Below are positions 1-7,704 of a DNA stretch of 64,000 nucleotides, one piece after another. The notes beneath the pieces are model-generated. The model searched no databases. It was not told where the DNA came from and saw only the letters and a list, made by a program, of their open reading frames with translations. Location: positions 1-64,000 of the forward strand of contig SEBV01000013.1 in assembly GCA_004172865.1 (NCBI GenBank), read 5' to 3'. Both the position numbers and the translations under genes were made by a program. Numbering within the stretch: position 1 is the stretch's first letter; every line of letters begins with the position of its first letter. The stretch comes from Gammaproteobacteria bacterium (GTDB lineage: Bacteria; Pseudomonadota; Gammaproteobacteria; Pseudomonadales; Cellvibrionaceae).

Positions 1-46
1 CCTCTGTGCCGTGAATATTAGCGTCGGTATTGAATTGAATTTTCAT
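1..46 (-). CDS. HPF/RaiA-like ribosome-associated protein, N-terminal fragment
   Basis: Only the first 15 codons lie in the window; the gene runs off the left edge. Read on the minus strand it starts at the ATG at 46-44, preceded by a good AGGAG ribosome binding site (53-57 on the plus strand) at normal spacing. The peptide begins MKIQFNTDANIHG, which resembles the start of short HPF/RaiA-type proteins (first beta strand, then a conserved N-T-D-x-x-I). These proteins bind the 30S subunit and help ribosomes hibernate. With so little sequence the assignment is tentative, but a real start with a strong RBS is well supported. Confidence 0.5.
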   Translation of the reverse strand, partial: MKIQFNTDANIHGTE

Positions 47-445
47 AAACGTCTCCTGTGACCTGAAAGAATGCAGATGATCGTTAAGTCCGCACGAGTG
101 TAAATAGAGTATGTATAACTGTTAACGAAAGCTTAGGTGTAAAGCCCGTATTTAAATTATTACAGCTTGGAGCGATGCGTTCGGTACGACATTACACTGA
201 ACGCTTAAATTACTTATGCGTTTGTACTTATTGCTGAGAATGTTGATGGTGGGCACTAGGTGCAGATCACTAGGGTTTTGATTGGGTACCGGCAAGGATG
301 GTGTAACACGTAAAAGTGAGAGGCCATAGTAAGACAGCGTATGAAATTTTAGTAAGCATCGTTTGATTTTTTATAGATGATATTGTGTAGTACATTCAAT
401 GGGTGACCATATTTTGCGAGAAACTTTATCACTGTAATTTTTCAA

Positions 446-778
446 ATGACTGATTTAATTATTCATGGAAAACGCCAAGGTGAAATGGTTAGTGATTGTT
501 GCATCGCCTTTTGGGAAAAATAATGTGGGGAGCACCAAGACTTCGGCGGTGGCCTAAATGTAGAAGTCGAAGAATTCTATGGTTTTGCCGAATAGGATGG
601 GGAGCTGGTTTTTGGGGTTTGCATGGAAGTCACTTTGGTTAGTTATTTTTGTATTCATGGATAAAGACGACTTTGGAACTGGTACTATATCGTTAGGTTG
701 CGGATGGGATATAGGAATTTTTTAGACGCAATCGAAAAAAATTCAAAATGTAATCTTCTTAAAAACAACATCATGTGA
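446..778 (+). pseudogene. Decayed small gene, possibly an immunity-type protein
   Basis: From the ATG at 446 one frame gives protein-like sequence broken by stops at 521, 593 and 662. Between about 650 and 720 the plausible frame moves to one starting near 657 (MDKDDFGTGTISLGCGWDIG), then returns to the first frame for LDAIEKNSK and ends at 776-778. Both frame changes fall in T runs (645-649 and 718-723), where single-base indels are common. Joined together they would make a protein of roughly 110 residues rich in G, D and E. It may be a relic of a toxin-immunity type protein, but I do not recognise the family. Decay versus chance cannot be settled without a search. Confidence 0.4.
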
Positions 779-800
779 AAACAAAAAAATCCTTTTTTAT

Positions 801-824
801 CGTCATCCCCGCGTAGACAGGGAT
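801..824. repeat. REP-like CGTCATCCCC...GGGAT palindrome
   Basis: CGTCATCCCC is followed by a spacer and GGGATCC, with arms ATCCC (805-809) and GGGAT (820-824). Related elements occur at 31685-31705 and 56873-56903 in this window. The pattern matches the widespread family of short dispersed GTCATCCC/GGGATGAC palindromes of gammaproteobacteria. Confidence 0.5.
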
Positions 825-861
825 CCAGTTTTGCCGCACAACAGATTAGAGTAAATAAACT

Positions 862-2850
862 TTACTCTACCTCACCAACGATCTCTTCATCCGCTTCAAG
901 CTGATAGGAATCAGGGATGAAGTGCAAATGTGCTTTTTGTAGGTACTTTTTCGCACTGTCGCGATCAGCTGCATAAGCTAATTGTTGATTAAAAAAGCTT
1001 AGCTTCGTTCGCGCATCATTAATTACTTCAGCCCAAGTCTTCGCCCAAACTGTAATATTTTCATGCTCCCAGGCCATCCCTACAGGTCTATTTTTTTGAT
1101 TTGTTTCAAGCTGGGCAAATTTATCTAAGGCATTTGAAATAGCAAGAAACGTCCAGCGAATTTTCACGCCATGAAAACGCTCATCCTCAGACACAGCAAC
1201 TGCATATTTTTTAATTTGAGAAAGAACATCGTCATTAATTTTTTGAGATGGACGCTTAAGCTCCACAACCAAATAGTCGAACTCTCCCAGTCGGGGCTGT
1301 ATAGCTTTTTGCAGCATCAAATCTATTCGTAAACTATCTGTATCCGCGCCTTCAATATCGGTCAAATCATCAGACCTATTTCCCAACTTAGCTATATGTT
1401 TTTTAAGAACCTCCTCAAGAGTTAACTCTGAACCCGCAAGAGCAAACTCTTCCTTGAAAAGCCAAGCTTCTCGCTCCAAAATTTTGTGTAGCTGATCGCG
1501 TTCCAGAAACTTTTTCTTGGTTTCTTTATCAAAGAGTAAATTTTCCAATCCGATTAAAAAATTGAGCCTATCAGAAACCACCTTTGCCGAACTAATAATG
1601 GATGACAATGACGTACGACTGAGCAATTCAGCGAGCTCATCTTGTTCATGTTTTTTTAAACCTAACACCTCACTTAGAATAATTTGAACAGAATCTGGAT
1701 TATCTTTCACGGCTTGAGCTAATAATCGAAATGTGAATTTCTTAGCTTTTTGATCACTATGTTCAAATGAAGGTAAATAACTCTGAACATTCACCGCCAA
1801 TATCTCGAACACCTGGCGCTCAGCAAACTCTATCGGATCTAGATCCACTTTATCTTCATAAGGATAAATATCCTCTTCTTTCCAACGCTCAATAACTTTT
1901 ACTTGTCCTTCAAGAGTACGCATACGAAAATGCTGTTTAATTTTAGCTTTTGCTACTGCAAGAATTTTTTTGATGTCTCCATCAGCCTCTTCAAGTATAA
2001 GATTGTTATTTTTATCCAATTCTCGGAAATGATCTGCTTTTACATATGCAGTAAAGCTAACGCCAGGTGCACGTATTTTTCCTGATGGTAGAACATGTAG
2101 CGAAACACCATCTGCATCACATAAATGCAGCTCTCTGTCAGCTTTAATATTCCATTCAATAATGGTAACTGAAACAGGAACTCGGTGATTCGGCGCAATC
2201 TCTACATCACCCAGATGATAATCCGCTCGATGTAATTGAGCAGCAAAAGGATCAATTCGCTGACCGTTATACTCCAAACTAACACTGGGGTACTCTGTCA
2301 AATAAGGAGCGAATATTTTTGCCAAAGAGGTCTCAGAACTTTCATTTTTTAATGAACGGAAATCGGTTTCAATATTGCTAATAAATACCTCAGTACCCAA
2401 TTCAGCATTCGAAGCAATCACGGGATCACTAGCCTCAAAACTGTCTATTGCATTGGCATTGCCAGAGATTGTGTAGCTTACAGTCTGCCCCTGATTATTC
2501 TGATAGACAGTATTCCAATCAACGCGCTCACCTAATGCAAAAGCCTTAAATCGCCCTTTCCCATTTTTACCATGCAAAGCTCGACCATTATCACGTACCT
2601 TTTGTTTTTTCCAAGATTCACCCAAGTTACCAAAAAAATCAGCCACACTCGCTGGATCTATCCCATAACCAAAATCACGAACACGAATATGCTCAACTGC
2701 ATTGAGCTCATTCATATTAAGAAAAACCTGAACGCGATTAGAGCCAGCATCAAATCCATTCCAAATTAACTCTGCCAACGCATCAATTGGCTTGGCAGCT
2801 GAGATAGATTTTATAAAATCTTTTTTTGCAGCAACTGGAAGTTTTTTCAT
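862..2850 (-). CDS. GHKL ATPase fused to a Shedu-like PD-(D/E)XK nuclease domain
   Basis: A 662-residue protein. The N terminus is a GHKL (Hsp90/MutL/MORC-type) ATPase: N-box with E27, N31 and D34; the D59-F-G61-Y-G63 ATP-binding motif; and a glycine-rich lid, HGKNGKG, at 93-99. A transducer-like region and a helical region follow to about 450. The C terminus looks like the DUF4263/Shedu SduA nuclease fold: an ILEREAWLF segment at 457-465, then D510 in RIDLML and E530-L-K532 in VVELKRP, a PD-(D/E)XK set. ATP-gated DNA cleavage, most likely antiviral, is inferred. It stands alone next to a Fic gene, with no methylase partner. The start ATG has AAGGA upstream. The domain calls are fairly secure; the role is inference. 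Confidence 0.7.
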   Translation of the reverse strand: MKKLPVAAKKDFIKSISAAKPIDALAELIWNGFDAGSNRVQVFLNMNELNAVEHIRVRDFGYGIDPASVADFFGNLGESWKKQKVRDNGRALHGKNGKGRFKAFALGERVDWNTVYQNNQGQTVSYTISGNANAIDSFEASDPVIASNAELGTEVFISNIETDFRSLKNESSETSLAKIFAPYLTEYPSVSLEYNGQRIDPFAAQLHRADYHLGDVEIAPNHRVPVSVTIIEWNIKADRELHLCDADGVSLHVLPSGKIRAPGVSFTAYVKADHFRELDKNNNLILEEADGDIKKILAVAKAKIKQHFRMRTLEGQVKVIERWKEEDIYPYEDKVDLDPIEFAERQVFEILAVNVQSYLPSFEHSDQKAKKFTFRLLAQAVKDNPDSVQIILSEVLGLKKHEQDELAELLSRTSLSSIISSAKVVSDRLNFLIGLENLLFDKETKKKFLERDQLHKILEREAWLFKEEFALAGSELTLEEVLKKHIAKLGNRSDDLTDIEGADTDSLRIDLMLQKAIQPRLGEFDYLVVELKRPSQKINDDVLSQIKKYAVAVSEDERFHGVKIRWTFLAISNALDKFAQLETNQKNRPVGMAWEHENITVWAKTWAEVINDARTKLSFFNQQLAYAADRDSAKKYLQKAHLHFIPDSYQLEADEEIVGEVE

Positions 2851-3127
2851 CCTAAATTCCTTAAAATAATTATTAGGTTTTGGAATAAATTTTGGCTAAT
2901 TTTTTAATTCTTAAAACCCCCACGCAGACACCGTGATTAACAATTAAGCATAGTCAATAACTCGTAGAGCCTAGCAGACGATTAAGCTCATGTCATATAC
3001 CGCACATTACGGTTAATTACACGCCTTTCTATCCAATCAAAAATCAATTCCTCTCGCCGCACATCACCACCCGCAGTCGATTGCACCTCATGACTTATAT
3101 CTGGCAAATTTTATTTAGCTTTTTATC

Positions 3128-4330
3128 TTAAAACGTCAAATTAGCAAAAAACCAATGCTCCGCATGCTCAGGAATCTCCCACCGCAAAGCTGACTTGCTA
3201 CTCGTTTCACTTAACAAACCTTCGCTTTTTAATTGACTTAATAAACGTCGCGCGCTGCGATCTGGCATTGCGCAAAGTTCTAACGCTAATGCTCGATCAA
3301 TTTCGCCTTGTTGAAATGCCGTATATAAAATTAATGCCGCAGTCGCTTTTAAGGGTGCGCTAATACCTGCAACACGATCATCATTTCGCGCTACAACATA
3401 GGTTTCTATTCGTTGTCGCATTTTAGGTAGATCCAATAACTCGCTGATATAACCTACTTGATCAAGAGCTTGATCTAACATGTATTCGCAAAAACTGGCG
3501 AGACCTTTTTCGGTGAGTGATGCTTTACCGTCGTAATTGCCTTGGCGAGAAGCATCTGCATTTGCCAATAGCGTTTTGTATTGGGTGGATGATCTTGCCA
3601 AGCCTCGGCTTAAGCACCATGCACCATAGCTTTCTAAACCAACGGCTTTTAATGCGGCATCAGTTAGTAAACGCCCCACTCTGCCATTGCCATAAATAAA
3701 CGGATGAATCCATGCAAAGCGATGATGTGCAGCCATGATTGCAATAATTTTTTTATCGCCGCTAAATTTTTTCGGATTATAAGTTTCGCAAAAGCGCGCC
3801 ATTAAATGCGCAAGATCTTCTGCATCTGGAGGAATATGTTGGCCGACAATTACTGCACGCGCTCGCCATCTTCCTGGCTCAACTTTATCGACTACAATCC
3901 CTTGCTCGTCTTTAATTAGCCACAAACTTTCAGGAACGCGTTGATAAAACGCCTGATGTAAACGGCAAATAAACTCAGGGCTAAACAAGGTATCCAAATC
4001 AGGCTTTTCTGCAATCAACCATTCCTGCACTTGCATATGCGCCAAGGATTCTTGCTGCAAGTCGCGCTTGGCTGGATCACCGCTATAGTTTCCGCGTTGC
4101 GCCGCGCGAATTTCGTGGGGACGTGTGGAGTTGCCTTCAATTAGATTTGAATAGTAGGAGTTAATAGCAGCCATATGCAGCTCAAGCCGAGCCAAAGTTA
4201 AGGGTGCTAACTGCCCTGTTAACTTGGCGGACTGCGTTATTAGCTCGATGGCTTTATCCGGCAGGCGCAATTGCTCCAGCGTTTTATCGGCAGGGATAAA
4301 AGGGGCAAGATCCATCATTGATATAGCCAT
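3128..4330 (-). CDS. Fic family protein with C-terminal winged helix (class II)
   Basis: Fic proteins transfer AMP, or other nucleotide or phosphate groups, to target proteins. The catalytic motif HPFIYGNGRVGR is at about residues 209-220 (counted from the ATG used here), with the catalytic His first. An N-terminal inhibitory motif SNLIEGN near residue 61-67 marks it as class II, where the Glu blocks ATP from the same chain. The last ~80 residues look like a winged helix-turn-helix, so DNA binding or autoregulation is possible. The frame is open two codons further up to a TTG at 4336, but ATG at 4330 is the better start; ATG codons at 4318 and 4315 are alternatives because no clear ribosome site is seen. 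No antitoxin gene is adjacent. Target unknown. Confidence 0.85.
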   Translation of the reverse strand: MAISMMDLAPFIPADKTLEQLRLPDKAIELITQSAKLTGQLAPLTLARLELHMAAINSYYSNLIEGNSTRPHEIRAAQRGNYSGDPAKRDLQQESLAHMQVQEWLIAEKPDLDTLFSPEFICRLHQAFYQRVPESLWLIKDEQGIVVDKVEPGRWRARAVIVGQHIPPDAEDLAHLMARFCETYNPKKFSGDKKIIAIMAAHHRFAWIHPFIYGNGRVGRLLTDAALKAVGLESYGAWCLSRGLARSSTQYKTLLANADASRQGNYDGKASLTEKGLASFCEYMLDQALDQVGYISELLDLPKMRQRIETYVVARNDDRVAGISAPLKATAALILYTAFQQGEIDRALALELCAMPDRSARRLLSQLKSEGLLSETSSKSALRWEIPEHAEHWFFANLTF

Positions 4331-4355
4331 AGCCAAGCTCGCTAAATTGCATTTT

Positions 4356-4462
4356 TTGGCCGCTTTTTTGGCCGGATTAAAATATTATATATTACTTATA
4401 TAAAAGGTTATTTTTAATTTTATCTACAGATATCTGTATTATTTGGCCGGATTATTGGCCGG
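4356..4462. promoter_or_regulatory. Two pairs of TTGGCCG boxes upstream of the Fic gene
   Basis: TTGGCCG occurs at 4356-4362, 4368-4374, 4443-4449 and 4455-4461. Within each pair the spacing is exactly 12 bases; the pairs lie 75 bases apart, separated by a very AT-rich stretch. This would suit cooperative binding of a dimeric regulator, perhaps the winged helix of the Fic protein itself. Function is inferred; the repeats are seen directly. Confidence 0.45.
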
Positions 4463-4589
4463 TTATTGTTAAGACTATAGCACTGAATAGATGGATTTAA
4501 TACGGACTTAAGCTTTTGCGAGGAGAGAGACAATCAAAGATGGGATGCAATAGTGACGATCACCACGCGGGATGCACTCAGCATATCCA

Positions 4590-4662
4590 TGTGCTTCGCC
4601 CTTCGGGCAGCTTCGCTGTGCTAATTTGCTCCCGGCAAATTAGTGAACCGCATCAGCGGTTC
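4590..4662. repeat. Three consecutive short palindromes (dispersed repeat type)
   Basis: Within the gene-poor 4337-4742 stretch, three hairpins follow one another. They are GCCC-TTC-GGGC near 4598-4608, CTAATTTGC/GCAAATTAG (4621-4629 with 4635-4643, perfect 9-bp arms) and GAACCGC/GCGGTTC (4645-4651 with 4656-4662). The block ends in CCCACTTAACTCCACT. I recall similar blocks in other marine and soil gammaproteobacteria, often mis-called as small proteins, so this is probably a mobile or dispersed non-coding repeat. Confidence 0.5.
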
Positions 4663-4706
4663 TCACCCACTTAACTCCACTAGAAAAAGTAAGCGCATAA
4701 AATAAA

Positions 4707-4736
4707 AAACCCGCGTTTCGTGAGAAACGCGGGTTT
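4707..4736 (-). terminator. Rho-independent terminator of tRNA-Ala
   Basis: Perfect 13-bp arms (4707-4719 and 4724-4736) enclose a 4-base loop. On the minus strand the stem runs into a T tract. It sits 6 bases beyond the 3' end of the tRNA and so ends that transcript. Confidence 0.85.
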
Positions 4737-4742
4737 AGTATT

Positions 4743-4818
4743 TGGTGGAGCTAAGCGGGATCGAACCGCTGACCTCAACACTGCCAGTGTTGCGCTCTCC
4801 CAGCTGAGCTATAGCCCC
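4743..4818 (-). tRNA. tRNA-Ala (GGC)
   Basis: The minus strand folds as a 76-base tRNA with an encoded CCA end. The acceptor GGGGCTA pairs with TAGCTCC, the anticodon loop is CTGGCAG (anticodon GGC, reads GCC), and the T loop is TTCGATC. The sequence is nearly identical to enterobacterial tRNA-Ala(GGC). Its 3' end faces the accessory region at 1-4700, the usual polarity for islands at tRNA genes, though no attachment repeat or integrase was found. Confidence 0.97.
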
Positions 4819-4920
4819 AAGGTCTTGCTTGGGCTTCGTCCTGAAGCGGGCGCATTGTATGCAGCCGCTTTGGGAGTGTCAAGGAAAACCACTCCCGCTA
4901 TTTTCAGGCGAATCAAGTGC

Positions 4921-5991
4921 TTAACTATTTGCCGGGCTTATGGCTTCGGCCTGTTTGCGATAGTCGCTGGGGCTTAATCCTGTGACTCGCAGGAACTCTT
5001 TATTGAAGTTGGATTTGGTGCTGAACCCGGCTTCCATCATTAGGGTGGTGATGGGCATATCTGGATTGTCCCGCAGCAAGGTTTGGGCAGCTTTAACGCG
5101 GCAATCATTGAGATATTGCGAGAAGCTGCCACCGTATATTCGGTTGATGGCTTGGGATATTTGCCGCGCAGGAATCACCAAAATTCTGCCTGCTTGCTCT
5201 AAAGTTACCCCGCCTTCGCGCTTATAAAGCTCTCGCTCATTAACGACCTGCTCCCAACGGTTAAAAATGTCGCGCGCTTCGGCATCGCTGATGGGTTTGA
5301 TTTTGCTTAGCCGTAAATCTTGCAGGGCGTGCATCCATTCCATAAGTGGCGCACGCATGATAACCAGCAATAGCGTGGCAATGTGGAAGAATAAAAAAAT
5401 TGCAGCTCCCAAAAAAATTGCCCAGGATTGGGTTAGGGGTATACCGCTACGTGACTCTGTGTACACCCATATTTCCACAATTAAATTGATGGCCATAATG
5501 GCGGCCAGAATCAATAGCCAGCGGTAGGCAGCGTCCGCGTGCTGGGCTAATTGCTGAAGGCGCTGCTTTCCGCCAACCAATAACTTGCACGTGAAAATCA
5601 GGTAGATGGCAAAGCTACCGATAATCATCAACTCGGTAAGATCTGCTAAAGGTGAATGCGTAAAACAGAGAACGAAAACCAGAGCAGCAGGTAATAGATG
5701 CAAGAGCCAGCGTTTGTGTATAACCGCCTTGCCGCCAATCAAACTGCAATAGTAGAAGTAAGAAGCTGGCCCCAAGGTCATGGCTATAGCGGCGCGCAAG
5801 ACAGCAGCGAGTTCCAAACCAGCACCAAAGACTAAAACCGCCAAAAAATTCTGCAAGGCATAGATTAAATAATTAACGCCCAATAGGCGTGCCGGTAAGA
5901 CCTGTAGTTTCTTAGATGCCAAAAATCCCAACGCCAGCAGCAGGCAAATAATCGCAGCAGATAAATAGATGCGGACAATACCTTCTTGCAT
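4921..5991 (-). CDS. Membrane-anchored AraC family transcriptional regulator
   Basis: About 230 N-terminal residues form roughly seven hydrophobic segments, a 7TM-type sensor. They are followed by a cytoplasmic AraC/XylS double helix-turn-helix domain covering the last ~100 residues (VTLEQAGRIL, then the signature near MMEAGFSTKSNFNKEF...GLSPSDYRK). It probably senses a signal at or outside the inner membrane and activates nearby genes. A longer frame opens at a TTG (6018), but the ATG at 5991 has an AGGA site at good distance. It is divergent from an exported amidohydrolase, its most likely target. Signal unknown. Confidence 0.82.
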   Translation of the reverse strand: MQEGIVRIYLSAAIICLLLALGFLASKKLQVLPARLLGVNYLIYALQNFLAVLVFGAGLELAAVLRAAIAMTLGPASYFYYCSLIGGKAVIHKRWLLHLLPAALVFVLCFTHSPLADLTELMIIGSFAIYLIFTCKLLVGGKQRLQQLAQHADAAYRWLLILAAIMAINLIVEIWVYTESRSGIPLTQSWAIFLGAAIFLFFHIATLLLVIMRAPLMEWMHALQDLRLSKIKPISDAEARDIFNRWEQVVNERELYKREGGVTLEQAGRILVIPARQISQAINRIYGGSFSQYLNDCRVKAAQTLLRDNPDMPITTLMMEAGFSTKSNFNKEFLRVTGLSPSDYRKQAEAISPANS

Positions 5992-6142
5992 TCCAATTCC
6001 TAAAGGCAACTTAAACAAATAAGAGATGATATTTTCGTCGATTTTAGCGATTTTGATGTCCTCAATCGCGCTTGAGGTCGTGCGCGCTGGGTATTACTTT
6101 CAAAATCCGGCTTCCGTCATTCATTTTATAAGGAAGCCACTC

Positions 6143-7645
6143 ATGAAATTTAACTGCATATTAATTTTAGCCGTACTAGCCGCGCTAGGCGCCAAAGCCG
6201 CTCCTGCAAACGAGGGCAGCCTATTAATTCTCAATGTCCATATTGTTACGGCCAATGCCGAAGTAAGTAAACAATCCGTCAATGTGTTGATTGAGCATGA
6301 GCGTATTCGCGCCATAACCAATAATGAAGTAGGCACGCAAAAGTTTAACGCCGAACAGGTGATAGATGGTAAGGGACAATTTTTAATCCCCGGCTTGATT
6401 GATACGCATGTTCACCTGCGCGATGTGCCCGGTTTGACCATTTCAGAAAATGAACGAGCGCAATCTAAAATTTACCAGGAAGCCGCCGCGCAAATCCCCA
6501 GAAGCTATTTGTATTCGGGTTTTACAACCTTGCTTGATCTTGCGAATACTAGGGAATTTATCGACAAATGGAATAGCCAAGCGCTCGCACCCCACGCTTA
6601 TTTTTGTACACCTTTGATGATTCCACAGGGTTACCCCGCCATTTTCCTCCCAAAAGAAATTCAAGATTCCCCTGACGTGACTCGTCATTACTTGCACGAC
6701 AACCACTCGCACACTGGAGCAACCATTGTTGATTCAGATGAAAATTCGCCCACCAAACTGGTTAATGCCGCTAAAAAAGACAGTGCACGTTGCATTAAGG
6801 TTTTTTATGAAAAAGGTTTTGGCGCAAACCGAAATTTGCCGGTGCCCAGTGAAAGTATTGTGCGCGAAGTAGTTGCCGCTGCGCACAAACAAAAACTGCC
6901 GGTTTTTTTACACGGCAATTCGCAAGAGTCCTACGAGTTTGCATTGAATACCGGCGTGGATATGCTCGTTCACGGCCTATGGAATGCCGATGCAAAAACC
7001 ACCAACGCTGAATTAACTCAAATTGCCAAGCGATTAATAAAAGCCAAAATTGCAGTACAACCAACGGTGCAAGTCATTTACGGCGAGCAGGAATTATTTA
7101 ACCCCAATTTCTTTCTGCAACCCGATGTTAAACATGCGATGCCTGCATCATTAATTAATTGGTATCAATCAGATGCGGGGCAATGGATGAAACATGAAAT
7201 CGGCGGATATTTTAAAGGCGGTGCATCCTTAAGCGCAGAACAACAATATCAACAAGTCAAAGCGGCGTATCAACCTATGTTGGAGCGAGTTAACACAATG
7301 ACTCGACAATTAAATACACAAAAATCTTTATTGGTTTTTGGTAGCGATACACCAAGCGGCCCAATCTATACACAGTTCCCCGGTTTAAATGGCCGCAAAG
7401 AAATGGATCACTGGCTGGAGATGCACATTTCACTCACCGATTTATTTAAAGCTCTGACGATTGGTAATGCGCAGAGAATGGGATTGAGCGATGAGATTGG
7501 CAGCATCGCAAAAAATAAAGTGGCAGATTTATTGTTGCTGAGCAAAAATCCACTAGAAGATGTAACTGCTTATGATTCGATTAGTTGGGTAATGATTAGA
7601 GGAAAACTTATCGAACGCGAAAAATTATCTGCTGCAAATAATTAA
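6143..7645 (+). CDS. Exported amidohydrolase family protein
   Basis: A 500-residue metal-dependent hydrolase of the imidazolonepropionase/amidohydrolase type. The chosen ATG has AAGGA eight bases upstream and starts a clear signal peptide (hydrophobic core ending near AKA-AP); the open frame further up lacks these. Metal-binding HVH is at about residues 89-91 after the IPGLIDTHVH strand. Later come an FLHGNS His, an LVHGLW His and a GSDTPSG Asp near residue 401, all expected ligands or catalytic residues. The C-terminal KVADLLLL segment is the usual small beta domain. The substrate cannot be read from the sequence; a peptide-like or cyclic amide is typical for exported members. Transcribed away from the AraC gene. 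Confidence 0.8.
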   Translation: MKFNCILILAVLAALGAKAAPANEGSLLILNVHIVTANAEVSKQSVNVLIEHERIRAITNNEVGTQKFNAEQVIDGKGQFLIPGLIDTHVHLRDVPGLTISENERAQSKIYQEAAAQIPRSYLYSGFTTLLDLANTREFIDKWNSQALAPHAYFCTPLMIPQGYPAIFLPKEIQDSPDVTRHYLHDNHSHTGATIVDSDENSPTKLVNAAKKDSARCIKVFYEKGFGANRNLPVPSESIVREVVAAAHKQKLPVFLHGNSQESYEFALNTGVDMLVHGLWNADAKTTNAELTQIAKRLIKAKIAVQPTVQVIYGEQELFNPNFFLQPDVKHAMPASLINWYQSDAGQWMKHEIGGYFKGGASLSAEQQYQQVKAAYQPMLERVNTMTRQLNTQKSLLVFGSDTPSGPIYTQFPGLNGRKEMDHWLEMHISLTDLFKALTIGNAQRMGLSDEIGSIAKNKVADLLLLSKNPLEDVTAYDSISWVMIRGKLIEREKLSAANN

Positions 7646-7659
7646 TTTTTTGTTAAAAA

Positions 7660-7690
7660 AAATGGCGACTCATAAAGTCGCCATTTTTAT
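7660..7690. terminator. Bidirectional terminator between amidohydrolase and gltX
   Basis: Arms AAATGGCGACT (7660-7670) and AGTCGCCATTT (7676-7686) pair perfectly around a 5-base loop. A-rich sequence lies on the left and T-rich on the right, so the hairpin can end both converging genes. Confidence 0.85.
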
Positions 7691-7704
7691 TTCTGAATAG
7701 TTTT

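Larger units (their letters stand above)
47..861. other. Gene-free stretch with a decayed gene and a palindromic element
   Basis: About 815 bases hold no intact gene. The part from 47 to 440 shows only AT-rich sequence with no coding pattern I can support; the promoter of the leftward HPF-like gene must lie in its first 100 bases. The right part holds a probable pseudogene (446-778) and a REP-like short palindrome (801-824), listed separately. Confidence 0.6.

Noticed and set aside
4670-4682. CTTAACTCCACTA resembles the 3' end of tRNA-Ala (CTTAGCTCCACCA), possible attachment repeat
   Set aside because: It has two mismatches in 13, lies in the opposite orientation, and is part of a dispersed repeat block.
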